Assembly (NCBI RefSeq): GCF_014648815.1
Contig: NZ_BMRV01000003.1
Location: 558,001-622,000 of the forward strand
Direction of reading: 5' to 3'
Length of the DNA stretch: 64,000 bases
DNA from: Streptomyces flaveolus
Lineage (GTDB): Bacteria; Actinomycetota; Actinomycetes; Streptomycetales; Streptomycetaceae
The position numbers and the translations under genes were made by a program. The notes beneath the pieces are model-generated. The model did not search any database, had not been told where the DNA came from, and was given only the letters and a program-made list of their open reading frames with translations. How positions within the stretch are numbered: the stretch's first letter is position 1; every line of letters starts with the position of its first letter. Below, piece after piece: positions 17,768-25,668 of this stretch.

Positions 17768-18859
17768 ATGACCTCGTCCGGAAGGGTTGTGCTCGGCGAC
17801 CGACTCGCCCGACGCGTCGCGACCACGGTGGCCGCGCTGGCGGTCGCGGTGGCGGCCGCTGGTTGTGCAGATCCCGGAAGCGGCGGCGCCGCCCGCGACG
17901 CCACGCGGGGAGGGGCCCCTCTCGACCCGGCCGGCACGGCGTCGGCGCGCGCGCCGCGTGCGCCTGCAGCGGTGGGCGCCGCGGACCTCGTGGGTCGTTT
18001 CGCGTCCCCCAACCCAGGTTCGGTGAACGCGTACTGGATATCCGCGCCGCAGGGCCTCGTCGTGGTCGACACCTTGCGCACCTTGACTGATGCGCGCAAG
18101 GCGGTCGAGCAGGTCAAGCGGACCGGGCGGCCGGTGGCCGCGATCCTGCTCACCCACTCCCATCCCGACCATGTGGGCGGCGGCGGGGTCTTCCACGAAG
18201 CGTTCCCGCAGGCACCGGTCTACGCATCGGCCGCGACCGACAAGGTCATGCGGGAAGACCCGCGCGGGTTCTACCCGCTCACCCGCACGGTTCCCGACCA
18301 CGACTTTCCCGAGCAACTGACCTACGCCACAAAGACCTTCCGGCCCGGCGGCACCATCGACGCGGGAGGGCTGCGCTTGGAGACCGCCGAATTCTCCGAG
18401 GGCGAGTCGGACACCGCGACCGTTTACTACGACCGCGCTTTCCAAGCACTCTATGCAGGCGACCTGGTGGGCAACCGAGTCACTCCGGCCCTGTTGGAAG
18501 GCCACTCATGTGGGTGGCTGGTCAACCTCGACCGGCTGCGTGAGCGCTTTCCGAGCGTGCGGACCGTCTATCCGGGCCACGGTGCGCCGGCCGCCGCAGC
18601 CGGCATGTTCGAGGAACAGCGTGTCTACCTCCGGGACTTCCGCCGGCTCGTGCGCGAAGCCATGGCCCCGACGTCGGCCGACGGCACGGCGGTCGGCGAG
18701 GCGGATCGTGCGTCGATCGTCGCGGCCCTGGAGCGGCAGTACCCCCGTTATCCCCGTGTGGCGTCGCTGCCCACGATCGTCGAGGAGAACATCAAGGCGG
18801 TCTCCGCCGAGCTGTCGGCGGAGAACCCCGCGACGCTGCCCGTGGCCTGCGCCCCGTAG
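17768..18859 (+). CDS. Metallo-beta-lactamase-fold hydrolase, lipoprotein
   Basis: A 363-residue hydrolase anchored outside the membrane. The signal peptide ends in a lipobox (VAVAAAGC, Cys33). A disordered stretch (about 34-68) precedes a metallo-beta-lactamase fold with the zinc signature THSHPDH (129-135), the later aspartate in LYAGDLVG and a histidine in VYPGHGAP. This subgroup (MBL proteins with NPGSVNAYW near the start) includes uncharacterised lactonase-like or quinoprotein-relay-type proteins. ATG 17768 follows AAGGAGG. It begins a six-gene run with an alpha/beta hydrolase, two SnoaL-like proteins and an LLM oxidoreductase. Confidence 0.8.
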   Translation: MTSSGRVVLGDRLARRVATTVAALAVAVAAAGCADPGSGGAARDATRGGAPLDPAGTASARAPRAPAAVGAADLVGRFASPNPGSVNAYWISAPQGLVVVDTLRTLTDARKAVEQVKRTGRPVAAILLTHSHPDHVGGGGVFHEAFPQAPVYASAATDKVMREDPRGFYPLTRTVPDHDFPEQLTYATKTFRPGGTIDAGGLRLETAEFSEGESDTATVYYDRAFQALYAGDLVGNRVTPALLEGHSCGWLVNLDRLRERFPSVRTVYPGHGAPAAAAGMFEEQRVYLRDFRRLVREAMAPTSADGTAVGEADRASIVAALERQYPRYPRVASLPTIVEENIKAVSAELSAENPATLPVACAP

Positions 18860-18915
18860 AGCCGCGGCGTGGCCGCGTCCGCGACCCACTCGATCTGAAC
18901 CCGAGAGGAAGAACC

Positions 18916-19815
18916 ATGCCGACCTTGGAGAAGGTCACGTTCGATGCCGGCGGTGTGACGCTGATCGGCAACCTGTACCTGCCCGACGCGACGGACGCTT
19001 CCGCGCCTGTGCCGGCGGCGATCGTGGCGGGGACTTGGACCAGCGTGAAGGAAATGATGGCCGACCGCTACGCCGAGCGGCTCGCCGACCGTGGTTTCGC
19101 CGCGCTGTCCTTCGACTTCACCGGGTTCGGTGAGTCGCAGGGCGAACCGCGGGATGTCGAGACGCCGGAACGGAAGGTGGCCGACATCAGGAGCGCCCTC
19201 ACCTTCCTCGCCGCCCGGCCCGAGATCGACGGTGACCGGCTCGGTGCGCTGGGAATCTGCGCGGCGGCAATGTACATGTCGGCAGCCACCGTCGAGGACG
19301 ACCGTCTGAGGTCCCTGGCGCTGGCGGCCCCATGGCTGCACGACGCGGACATCTGCGAAGCGGCGTACGGCGGCGCGGGGAAGGTGGCCGAGCTGATCGG
19401 CTCGGCGGATGCCGCCCGGGAGAAGTACGAGGCGACCGGCGAAGTCGAGTATGTCCCGGTGGTCAGCGCGACCGACCCGCGTGCCGCGATGCCGATGGAG
19501 ATCGACTTCTACCTCAACCCGGACCGCGGCGGGATTCCCGCCTGGCCCAACCGCTTCGCGCTGATGGCGTGGCGCGACTGGCTGACGTACGACGCCATCG
19601 CCCTCGCACCCCGGGTGACCCGGCCGACGCTGATCGTGCACAGCGACGACGCGGCCGTCCCCGACGGCGCTCGCCGCTTCCACGCAGGACTCCCCGGGCC
19701 CAAGGACATCGTGTGGACGTCCGGCACGCAGTTCGACTTCTACGACCAAGAGCCACAGGTCACGCTCGCTGCGGACAGTGCCGCGGCGCACTTCGACCGC
19801 ACCCTGCGCGGCTGA
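18916..19815 (+). CDS. Alpha/beta hydrolase with cysteine at the nucleophile position
   Basis: A 299-residue alpha/beta hydrolase. The nucleophile elbow reads GALGICAAAMY, putting Cys115 where most relatives carry serine, as in dienelactone hydrolases. The acid residue is probably in LIVHSDDAAVPDG. The region where the catalytic histidine is expected reads SGTQFDFYDQ and has glutamine. It may act by an unusual mechanism or be a non-standard subgroup in which this is normal. ATG 18916 follows GAGAGGAAG. It lies 56 bases after the lipoprotein hydrolase gene. Confidence 0.75.
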   Translation: MPTLEKVTFDAGGVTLIGNLYLPDATDASAPVPAAIVAGTWTSVKEMMADRYAERLADRGFAALSFDFTGFGESQGEPRDVETPERKVADIRSALTFLAARPEIDGDRLGALGICAAAMYMSAATVEDDRLRSLALAAPWLHDADICEAAYGGAGKVAELIGSADAAREKYEATGEVEYVPVVSATDPRAAMPMEIDFYLNPDRGGIPAWPNRFALMAWRDWLTYDAIALAPRVTRPTLIVHSDDAAVPDGARRFHAGLPGPKDIVWTSGTQFDFYDQEPQVTLAADSAAAHFDRTLRG

Positions 19816-19859
19816 GTCCCGCAACGGCGGCCCAGGTGTGTCCGGGCCCGGATTCCTCT

Positions 19860-19889
19860 GGTCCGGCCGCCGCCCCCGGCGGCCGGACC
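19860..19889 (+). terminator. Intergenic 13-bp hairpin
   Basis: GGTCCGGCCGCCG and CGGCGGCCGGACC pair perfectly around a CCCC loop, between the alpha/beta hydrolase and SnoaL genes. It has no T-run, so it may be a partial terminator or RNA-stability element that lowers expression of the downstream genes. Confidence 0.5.
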
Positions 19890-19918
19890 GGAACCCCGAC
19901 ACCATGAACGGAGAGCAC

Positions 19919-20377
19919 ATGACCACCGTCGAAGACCGCCTCGCCGTCATCGAGACCTGCACTCGTCTGGCCTGGCACGCCGACCAGCGCGAATGGGACC
20001 TTCTCCAGCACGTTTTCGCGCCCACGGTCCGGCTGGACTACACCAGCCTCAACGGCGGCGAACCCGCCGAGCTGCCCGTCTCCGACATCGTGGCCGGCTG
20101 GTCTCATGTGCTCGGAGGCTACGACTCGACCCAGCATCTGATCACCAACCACCTTGTGGACGTCGATGGCGACACCGCCGTGTGCACCGCCGCGTTCCAG
20201 GCCACCCATCGGCTCGCCCACCCCTTCGGCGCCCCCTTGTGGACCCTCGGAGGCACCTACCGCTTCGATCTGGCCCGCACTCCCGGCGGCTGGCGCATCA
20301 CCGGCGTGGTGATGACCGCCACCTGGGCCGACGGCAACAAGGACCTGGCCGCCCTGGCCGCCGGGAGCGCGCGGTGA
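19919..20377 (+). CDS. SnoaL-like (NTF2-fold) protein
   Basis: A 152-residue protein of the SnoaL-like/NTF2 superfamily, probably cytoplasmic. It has the usual opening (TTVEDRLAVIETCTRLAWHA), the hydrophobic cone core (HVFAPTVRLDYTSL) and the closing strand pattern (GGTYRFDLARTPGGWRITGV). Members are cyclases, isomerases, hydratases or ligand-binding proteins. The HLITNHLVDVDGDTA stretch supplies the histidine often used for catalysis. ATG 19919 is preferred over ATG 19904 because of CGGAGAG. It overlaps the next gene by 4 bases. Confidence 0.75.
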   Translation: MTTVEDRLAVIETCTRLAWHADQREWDLLQHVFAPTVRLDYTSLNGGEPAELPVSDIVAGWSHVLGGYDSTQHLITNHLVDVDGDTAVCTAAFQATHRLAHPFGAPLWTLGGTYRFDLARTPGGWRITGVVMTATWADGNKDLAALAAGSAR

Positions 20378-20886
20378 CCGGCCACGGCCCACGGTCGCCC
20401 ACCGGCGGACGGTTTTCGGCTGCCGTGTGCGCCGCGGTCCTGTCCGCGGCCGTGCTGGCGGCCTGTTCCAACAGCCGGTCCGGCGACGACACCGCTTCCC
20501 CCGGCGTCCCCGTCGCGGTCAGGCCCACGGCACCTGCGCCGGACGACCGGACGGAGACGCGGGCCACCGGATTGCTGCCACCGGTGCAGGCCTACGTCGA
20601 TGCCGTCGGCAACCGGGATCTCGACGGCCTGGTCCGCGCGTTCACCTCCGATGCCGAGATCGTCGACGTCGGGCGCAGCATCCGCGGACAAGCCGCCATC
20701 AGCCGCTGGGCCGAGGCCGAAGTGATCGGCGGCACGCTCACAGTGAGCGCGGTCACCGAGAACCGCGACGGCTACCAGCGCCTGCTCGTCCGCTTCACCC
20801 CCAGAGGCAAGGGAGGGTTCGCCGCGCACTACGCCTTCACCGTCAACGGCGACGCCATCACGCGTGCCGAACTCACCTACGCCTGA
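20374..20886 (+). CDS. SnoaL-like lipoprotein
   Basis: A 170-residue lipoprotein: the signal ends in a lipobox (VLAAC, Cys32), a proline/threonine-rich linker follows, and residues about 65-170 form a SnoaL-like domain (VQAYVDAVGNRDLDGLVRAF, TSDAEIVDVGRSIRG). It sits outside the membrane like the metallo-hydrolase at the head of the operon. Starts at GTG 20374 in a GTGA overlap with the preceding SnoaL gene, so the two NTF2-fold proteins (one inside, one outside) are co-translated. Confidence 0.75.
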   Translation: MTGHGPRSPTGGRFSAAVCAAVLSAAVLAACSNSRSGDDTASPGVPVAVRPTAPAPDDRTETRATGLLPPVQAYVDAVGNRDLDGLVRAFTSDAEIVDVGRSIRGQAAISRWAEAEVIGGTLTVSAVTENRDGYQRLLVRFTPRGKGGFAAHYAFTVNGDAITRAELTYA

Positions 20887-20897
20887 CACCCGCGACC

Positions 20898-20925
20898 GCC
20901 CGACCGGACCATCGCCCGGTCGGGC
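20898..20925 (+). terminator. Intergenic 10-bp hairpin
   Basis: GCCCGACCGG pairs with CCGGTCGGGC around an 8-base loop, directly before the LLM oxidoreductase gene. No T-run follows. It may attenuate transcription inside the operon or protect upstream mRNA. Confidence 0.45.
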
Positions 20926-20939
20926 ACCGGAAGGATCCC

Positions 20940-21752
20940 GTGGAACTGCATGTCGTCCTGCCCAATGAGTCCGTAGACCTCGATCCGCGGCTGCTCGTCG
21001 ATCTGTCGCGGCGGGCCGAGGAGTCGGGCTACGCCGGCGTGTGGCTGCCGGATCACCTCCTGCCGCCCCAGGAGTACGGCGGTCCGTACGGTGGGGTGTA
21101 CGAACCGCTGGTGACGCTCTCCCACATCGCCGCCGCCACTACCCGGATCCGGCTGGGCACTTCCGTCCTGCTGCTGGCACTGCGGAATCCGTTCGTGGTG
21201 GCCAAGCAGGCCGCGACGCTCGACCGGCTCTCCGGCGGCCGGTTCACCCTCGGTATCGGACTCGGTTGGGACCAGGCCGAATTCGCGAGCACCGGAGCGG
21301 ACTTCACGGACCGGGCCGGGCGGACCGACGAGTCACTACGCCTGCTGCGACATCTGTTCGACCATGGCGTCGGGCCGTTCGAAGGCTTGAGGTTCGGGTT
21401 CGCCACCGGGAATTTCGCGCCGCGTCCCGGACCGGGCCTGAAGATCATGGTCGGTGGCACCTCGCCGGCCGCGCTCCGCCGTGCCGCGCGATGGGCCGAC
21501 CTCTGGCAGAGCCCGCCCGACACCCCAGCGGTGTTCGCGGAACGCGTGGCGGCCCTGCGCGCGCAGGCGGGACGCGCGGTGGCGGCAGGCGCGCGGACCG
21601 AATGGTCCGACTCGGCCCGCCCGGTCGAGGACATCGTCGACGAGGTCCGTGCCTGGGCGGATGCGGGGGCGGACCACCTCGCGGTGTGGTTCGGCGACGC
21701 GCACGGCTTCGCCGACCGTATGACCGCTCTGGCGAGTGCGGGGCTGTCGTGA
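20940..21752 (+). CDS. LLM-class F420/FMN-dependent oxidoreductase
   Basis: A 270-residue luciferase-like oxidoreductase with a TIM-barrel fold; in actinomycetes most such enzymes use coenzyme F420. Typical blocks are SGYAGVWLPDHL, LVTLSHIAAATTRIRLGTSV, AKQAATLDRLSGGRFTLGIG and GWDQAEF. GTG 20940 follows GGAAGGA. The substrate is unknown. Its stop touches the GNAT-ACT ORF, and it is in line with the hydrolase/SnoaL genes, so a small-molecule modification pathway is likely. Confidence 0.85.
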   Translation: MELHVVLPNESVDLDPRLLVDLSRRAEESGYAGVWLPDHLLPPQEYGGPYGGVYEPLVTLSHIAAATTRIRLGTSVLLLALRNPFVVAKQAATLDRLSGGRFTLGIGLGWDQAEFASTGADFTDRAGRTDESLRLLRHLFDHGVGPFEGLRFGFATGNFAPRPGPGLKIMVGGTSPAALRRAARWADLWQSPPDTPAVFAERVAALRAQAGRAVAAGARTEWSDSARPVEDIVDEVRAWADAGADHLAVWFGDAHGFADRMTALASAGLS

Positions 21753-21787
21753 TCCCGACAAGTGCGCACGGAGGTGAGGGCTCTGCG

Positions 21788-22678
21788 GTGATCACGGGTC
21801 TTCCCGCCGGGCTTGTCTCCCGGCATCCCACGGCCGAGGACCATCACCGGGTCCTCGCCGTGCTGGACGCCTGGTGGGGCGGATTCAAAGGTGAGGCCGG
21901 GGCGGTCGAGCGAGCGTTGCTGCTGCCCCGGCTGTACTTCCAGCACTTCGCCACGACCAGCTTCGTCGTCGAACGCCCGGGCGGCGAACTCGCGGCCTTC
22001 CTGGTCGGTTTCCTGTCACAGACCGAGCCGGACACCGCGTACATCCACTTCGCGGGCGTCGATCCGGCGCTCCACGGCCAAGGCGTCGGACAGGCCTTGT
22101 ACCGGGCGTTCTTCGCGCTCGCCCGGACGCACGACCGCAGCTTCGTGCACTGCGTCACGAGCCCGGGGAACACCGCCTCCCGGAGCTTCCACACCCGGCT
22201 CGGCTTCAACTCCTCCGATCCCCTCCCCGAGTACGACGGTCCGGGACTTGCGCGCGTGGCCTTCACCATCGACGTAGGCGCAGACCCGAGCCGCCGGGCG
22301 CGGCGGATGCGCGTGCTGGACACCGTCCTCACCCTCGAACACCGCCCGGACGGGTCCGCGCCCGACAACGACGACTGGCTGGCCCTGGTACGCGCCCCCG
22401 ACGGGCTGACGGTGGTCCGACCCGTCGGTCCCGCGACACCCGTCGCCGCCCGCTGGATCGCACTGTACGAAGCGACGCCGGATCACGGTCTCGACGAGCC
22501 GGGGCTGCTGGCAGCGGTCCTCGTGCCCTTGGCGCGCCGAGGGGTGCCGGTGTTCACGGTGTCGACATACCACGCCGATCTCGTACTGGTCCCCGAGCAG
22601 CGCGAGGAACAGGCTCTGACCGCGCTGCGTTCGGCCGGATTCGCGGTCGGCCCAGGCCCGCGGCCGCGCCCCGCTTGA
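21788..22678 (+). CDS. GNAT acetyltransferase fused to an ACT domain
   Basis: A 296-residue two-domain protein. Residues about 5-160 are a GNAT acetyltransferase with the acetyl-CoA loop HGQGVGQALYRAFFALAR and the following NTASRSFHTRLGF. Residues about 170-290 form a CASTOR-type ACT region (VLDTVLTLEHRPDG, GVPVFTVSTYHADLVLVPEQ), usually an amino-acid sensor. An amino-acid-regulated acetyltransferase is a reasonable inference. GTG 21788 is chosen because GAGGG lies 7 bases upstream; GTG 21749, overlapping the LLM stop, is the alternative. It ends 10 bases from the convergent LysR gene. Confidence 0.75.
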   Translation: MITGLPAGLVSRHPTAEDHHRVLAVLDAWWGGFKGEAGAVERALLLPRLYFQHFATTSFVVERPGGELAAFLVGFLSQTEPDTAYIHFAGVDPALHGQGVGQALYRAFFALARTHDRSFVHCVTSPGNTASRSFHTRLGFNSSDPLPEYDGPGLARVAFTIDVGADPSRRARRMRVLDTVLTLEHRPDGSAPDNDDWLALVRAPDGLTVVRPVGPATPVAARWIALYEATPDHGLDEPGLLAAVLVPLARRGVPVFTVSTYHADLVLVPEQREEQALTALRSAGFAVGPGPRPRPA

Positions 22679-22688
22679 CCAGGAGACC

Positions 22689-23618
22689 TTAGACGACGCG
22701 GCGTTCACGGTCGCGGCCGATGACGGTCCCGACCTCCGCGACCAGGCGGGTGATCAGGGGTTGGGGAGCGTGATCGGTCCACACGACGGCGAGCTGGAAG
22801 GGTTCCGCGTCGGTGACCCGGATCCAGCGCACGTTGCCGGCGGGCATCACGGCGGCCAGCGGGTACGGGGGAAGCCAGATGCCGCGTCCGCGGCCCACCT
22901 CCAGGAGGCAGTCCTCCACCGACGGGACGACGGGGCCGCACCGTGCCGGGCTGCCGTCGGGCCGCGGGTCCGCCACCCAGAACCGTTCGGCCTCCGGGGA
23001 CGCGAGGACATCGGGCCGGATGACCGGCTCGCCGGCGAGCTCGGCAAGCGACACTGCCGAGCGGTCGGCCAGGGGATGCCGGGCGGACACCACCGCGGCT
23101 CGCGGGTCGGTGCGCACGACCGAGTGGTGCACACCGACGTCACCCACCGGCAGCCACATGAACGCGGCGTCCGCCTGCCCTCCGCCGAGGAGTTCCACCT
23201 CCTGTCGGGGATGCTGCGCGCCGCTCAGGGTCACGCGCAGACCGGGGACGGTCGCCTCCAGTGCCTCGGCCACATCGATGGCGAACAAAGCCGTGGCGGC
23301 AGGACAGCAGGCCAGCCGCAGAATCCCCGCCTCCGCGTCGGCCACGGCGCGGACCCGTCGGGCCAGGCGGTCCATGTCGTCGACGACAGCCGCGCCACCG
23401 GCGGCAAGCTCCTCTCCCGCGGCCGTGAGCAGCACACCACGCGAGGTGCGCACCAGCAGGACCACGTCGAGGGCACGTTCCAGATGCCGGATGTGCTTCG
23501 AAACCGCCTGCTGAGTCAGGTGCAGCACGGCCGCGGCGCCGGTGACCGAGCGTTCCTGGGCCACGGCGAGAAAAGAACGCACATGCCGAAGTTCGATATC
23601 GCTCACGCCGTTCAACAT
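22689..23618 (-). CDS. LysR family transcriptional regulator
   Basis: A 309-residue LysR-type regulator. The N-terminal winged helix-turn-helix is ELRHVRSFLAVAQERSVTGA followed by AAVLHLTQQAVSKHIRHLER. The effector-binding domain (about 95-300) is of the periplasmic-binding-protein type. Start is uncertain: ATG 23618 (MLNGVSDIEL) or GTG 23606 (VSDIEL); neither has a strong ribosome site. It is convergent with the GNAT-ACT gene and its upstream side holds an IS5 scar, so the divergent target gene expected for this family may have been lost. Confidence 0.85.
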   Translation of the reverse strand: MLNGVSDIELRHVRSFLAVAQERSVTGAAAVLHLTQQAVSKHIRHLERALDVVLLVRTSRGVLLTAAGEELAAGGAAVVDDMDRLARRVRAVADAEAGILRLACCPAATALFAIDVAEALEATVPGLRVTLSGAQHPRQEVELLGGGQADAAFMWLPVGDVGVHHSVVRTDPRAAVVSARHPLADRSAVSLAELAGEPVIRPDVLASPEAERFWVADPRPDGSPARCGPVVPSVEDCLLEVGRGRGIWLPPYPLAAVMPAGNVRWIRVTDAEPFQLAVVWTDHAPQPLITRLVAEVGTVIGRDRERRVV

Positions 23619-23639
23619 AGCGGCCACGCCAGGAGATCC

Positions 23640-23779
23640 CGGTTCGTATCTCGTAGACCATGGCGTTGATCACCCGGCGGTCCTCCATCCGCGGTCGACC
23701 CGTCGCGGGCCCCTGGAATGAGCGGAGCGAGTAACTCCCACTCCTCATCGGAGAGTTCATGGCGGCGTACCACGCCACC
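23640..23779 (-). pseudogene. IS5-family transposase remnant (N-terminal end)
   Basis: One minus-strand frame encodes VVRRHELSDEEWELLAPLIP; after a frameshift another gives GRPRMEDRRVINAMVYEIRT and GIS. This is the standard opening of IS5-type transposases (LSDEEWE.L.PLLP ... GRP..D.R.VINGILW..RTG). It ends abruptly at GISWRG. Only about 45 residues remain, adjacent to the LysR start. Confidence 0.75.
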
Positions 23780-24279
23780 CGGGCCCGCCCCGACCCGTGG
23801 CGTGCCACGGCCGGGGCGACCGGCCACCGCCAGACGTGCGTCCCAGCAGTTAGGCTCCGTGAGGAGGCAAAACGGGGGAGGACGATGCAGCAGTGGCCTG
23901 AAGAACCCGTCGCTGACACCAAGGCGGCCCGGTGATTCGCGGGCATCGCGCAATGCCCTGCGAGAGGCGGTCAGGGCCGATCTGCCCGTCGCACACGGCG
24001 GACTGGGCATCGTCGTCGTGGCGAGCGCGCTGCTGAGCCTGTTCACGGGACCAGGGCATGCGAACTGGATCCAGGCGCTGCGCTGCCGCAGGTCGAAAGC
24101 TGCTGACCGGACCAGAGCCGGCCCCGCCCCGGACCGGCCTTGTTCACGAGTGTGGACGGCAGTTGTTCACCGTCTCAGGAGGCGGTTGGATCGGGGCGGG
24201 GCCGATGTTCGCGAGAACGGGAGGCACCTGATCCGGAGCCTGTTCCGGGTGACGGTGTGAGAGTGCCGAGGGGGACGTC
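23780..24279. other. Gene-poor stretch before the permease
   Basis: No assignable gene. A plus-strand segment near 23975-24070 (GGLGIVVVASALLSLFTGPG) looks like a stray transmembrane helix. Otherwise there is only composition-driven open frame. Confidence 0.35.
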
Positions 24280-25062
24280 GTGGAGTGGCCGATGGCGTTG
24301 CTGGGGTTCGCTGCCGGGCTCCTGATATCCGTCATCACCGCCCCCGTGGGTGTCTCCGGAGCGGTCTTCCTGCTGCCCGTCCAGGTCAGTGTGCTGGGAG
24401 TGCCCAGCCCGGCCGTGACACCCACCAACCTGCTCTACAACGTCGTGGCCGGCCCTGGTGCCCTCCTGCGCTACTGGCGGGCCGGACGGCTCGGCGGACC
24501 GCTGCCCCGGCTCTTGATCTCGGGCACAGTTCCCGGCGTCGTCGCCGGCGCCGTGATCCGTGTCTTCGCCGTTCCCGGCCCGCGCGTCTTCCGCCTCCTC
24601 ACAGCCGCGCTGCTCCTGCCGCTCGGGCTGTGGCTGTGGCTGCGGACCGTACGCCCGGCCTCACACCGCACCCGCGATCAGCCTTCGCCTCGCGCGACGA
24701 CGTCGATGGCCCTGGCCGTCGGCGTGGCCGGCGGGATCTACGGAATCGGGGGCGGCTCACTGCTCGGCCCGATCCTCGTCGGCCGCGGCGCACCGGTCGC
24801 CACCGTCGCACCCGCCGCCTTGGCCTCCACCTTCGTGACCTCCATCGTTGGCGCGGCCGCCTACGCGCTGCTCTCCCTCGCCGTCACTGGCGACGTCGCC
24901 CCCGACTGGCTGCTGGGCCTTTCCTGCGGTGCTGGTGGCCTCCTCGGCGGATACCTCGGCGCACGCCTTCAACCGCACCTGCCCGAGACGGCCCTCCGGC
25001 TCCTGCTCGGCGCCCTCGCCGCCGGAATCGGCACGTTCTACGCAGTCCAGAGCCTTCGCTGA
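24280..25062 (+). CDS. TSUP (TauE/SafE) family permease
   Basis: A 260-residue membrane protein of the TauE/SafE group with about eight helices in two repeats. The first repeat includes LISVITAPVGVSGAVFLLPV and PAVTPTNLLYNVVAGPGALL. The second contains VGVAGGIYGIGGGSLLGPIL and PAALASTFVTSIVGAAAY. The paired GGxxGxGGG motif and TPTNLL are family hallmarks. Members export sulfite, sulfoacetate or other organosulfur anions. GTG 24280 follows GAGGGGGA. It has no co-directional partners, so its substrate is open. Confidence 0.85.
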   Translation: MEWPMALLGFAAGLLISVITAPVGVSGAVFLLPVQVSVLGVPSPAVTPTNLLYNVVAGPGALLRYWRAGRLGGPLPRLLISGTVPGVVAGAVIRVFAVPGPRVFRLLTAALLLPLGLWLWLRTVRPASHRTRDQPSPRATTSMALAVGVAGGIYGIGGGSLLGPILVGRGAPVATVAPAALASTFVTSIVGAAAYALLSLAVTGDVAPDWLLGLSCGAGGLLGGYLGARLQPHLPETALRLLLGALAAGIGTFYAVQSLR

Positions 25063-25589
25063 CCGTGCAGTGCGCAGCCGTTCTGGGGCACCGAGTGCTG
25101 TCGAGACTTGTCGTCCATGAACGCGGAGTACATGGGGGAAGAGCCTATGGCCGAGGGAGCGGGTCAGGTCCAGGAATGTACGCAACCGGTCCGCGTCCGG
25201 CAGCCGTGGCCAGCCCGTGGCGAGCACAAGAGACGGTGGAAGGCATCCGCCATGACGTGGACGCTTGACAGCGGCCACGTGGATCTCCCCACGTACGGCC
25301 AGTTGCGGATGTGACGCTCAGTGATCTTTCTCGGGAAGTGCTGGAGTTCTGTGCTGAGGTGCTCGGCCATGAAGGCGGCCGGAAGGTAGGGCAGGTTGGC
25401 CATCGTCCGATGCCGACGATGAACGTGCTCGCTGCGGGACTGAAGAAGGACGGCGACACCACCAACCCGGAGCCCGAGCTCAAGCTTCCGGCCACAAGCG
25501 GCGGCGCGGGCCGAGCGGCCCCTGAGCGTGAAGCGTCGCCTGTACGCGCGCGATGAACGCACGGTGCGGTGCCCGAGGCCGAAGTCGCA
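25063..25589. other. Unassigned stretch between permease and FN3 gene
   Basis: No recognised gene. The minus strand near 25480-25250 has a protein-like section (MANLPYLPAAFMAEHLSTEL) in an open frame that ends at 25164, without a family I can name. A decayed gene is possible. Confidence 0.3.
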
Positions 25590-25624
25590 CAGACGGCCGC
25601 CTCCCCGGAGGAGGCGGCCGTCTG
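25590..25624 (-). terminator. Strong hairpin terminator of the FN3 protein gene
   Basis: CAGACGGCCGCCTCC pairs perfectly with GGAGGCGGCCGTCTG (15 bp) around a CCGGA loop, 45 bases past the stop codon of the minus-strand FN3 gene. No T-run follows; such hairpins are common actinomycete terminators. Confidence 0.75.
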
Positions 25625-25668
25625 GGTACTGAGTCGGAGCGGGTCCTGGACCCAGTCCTGGGCCGTCC

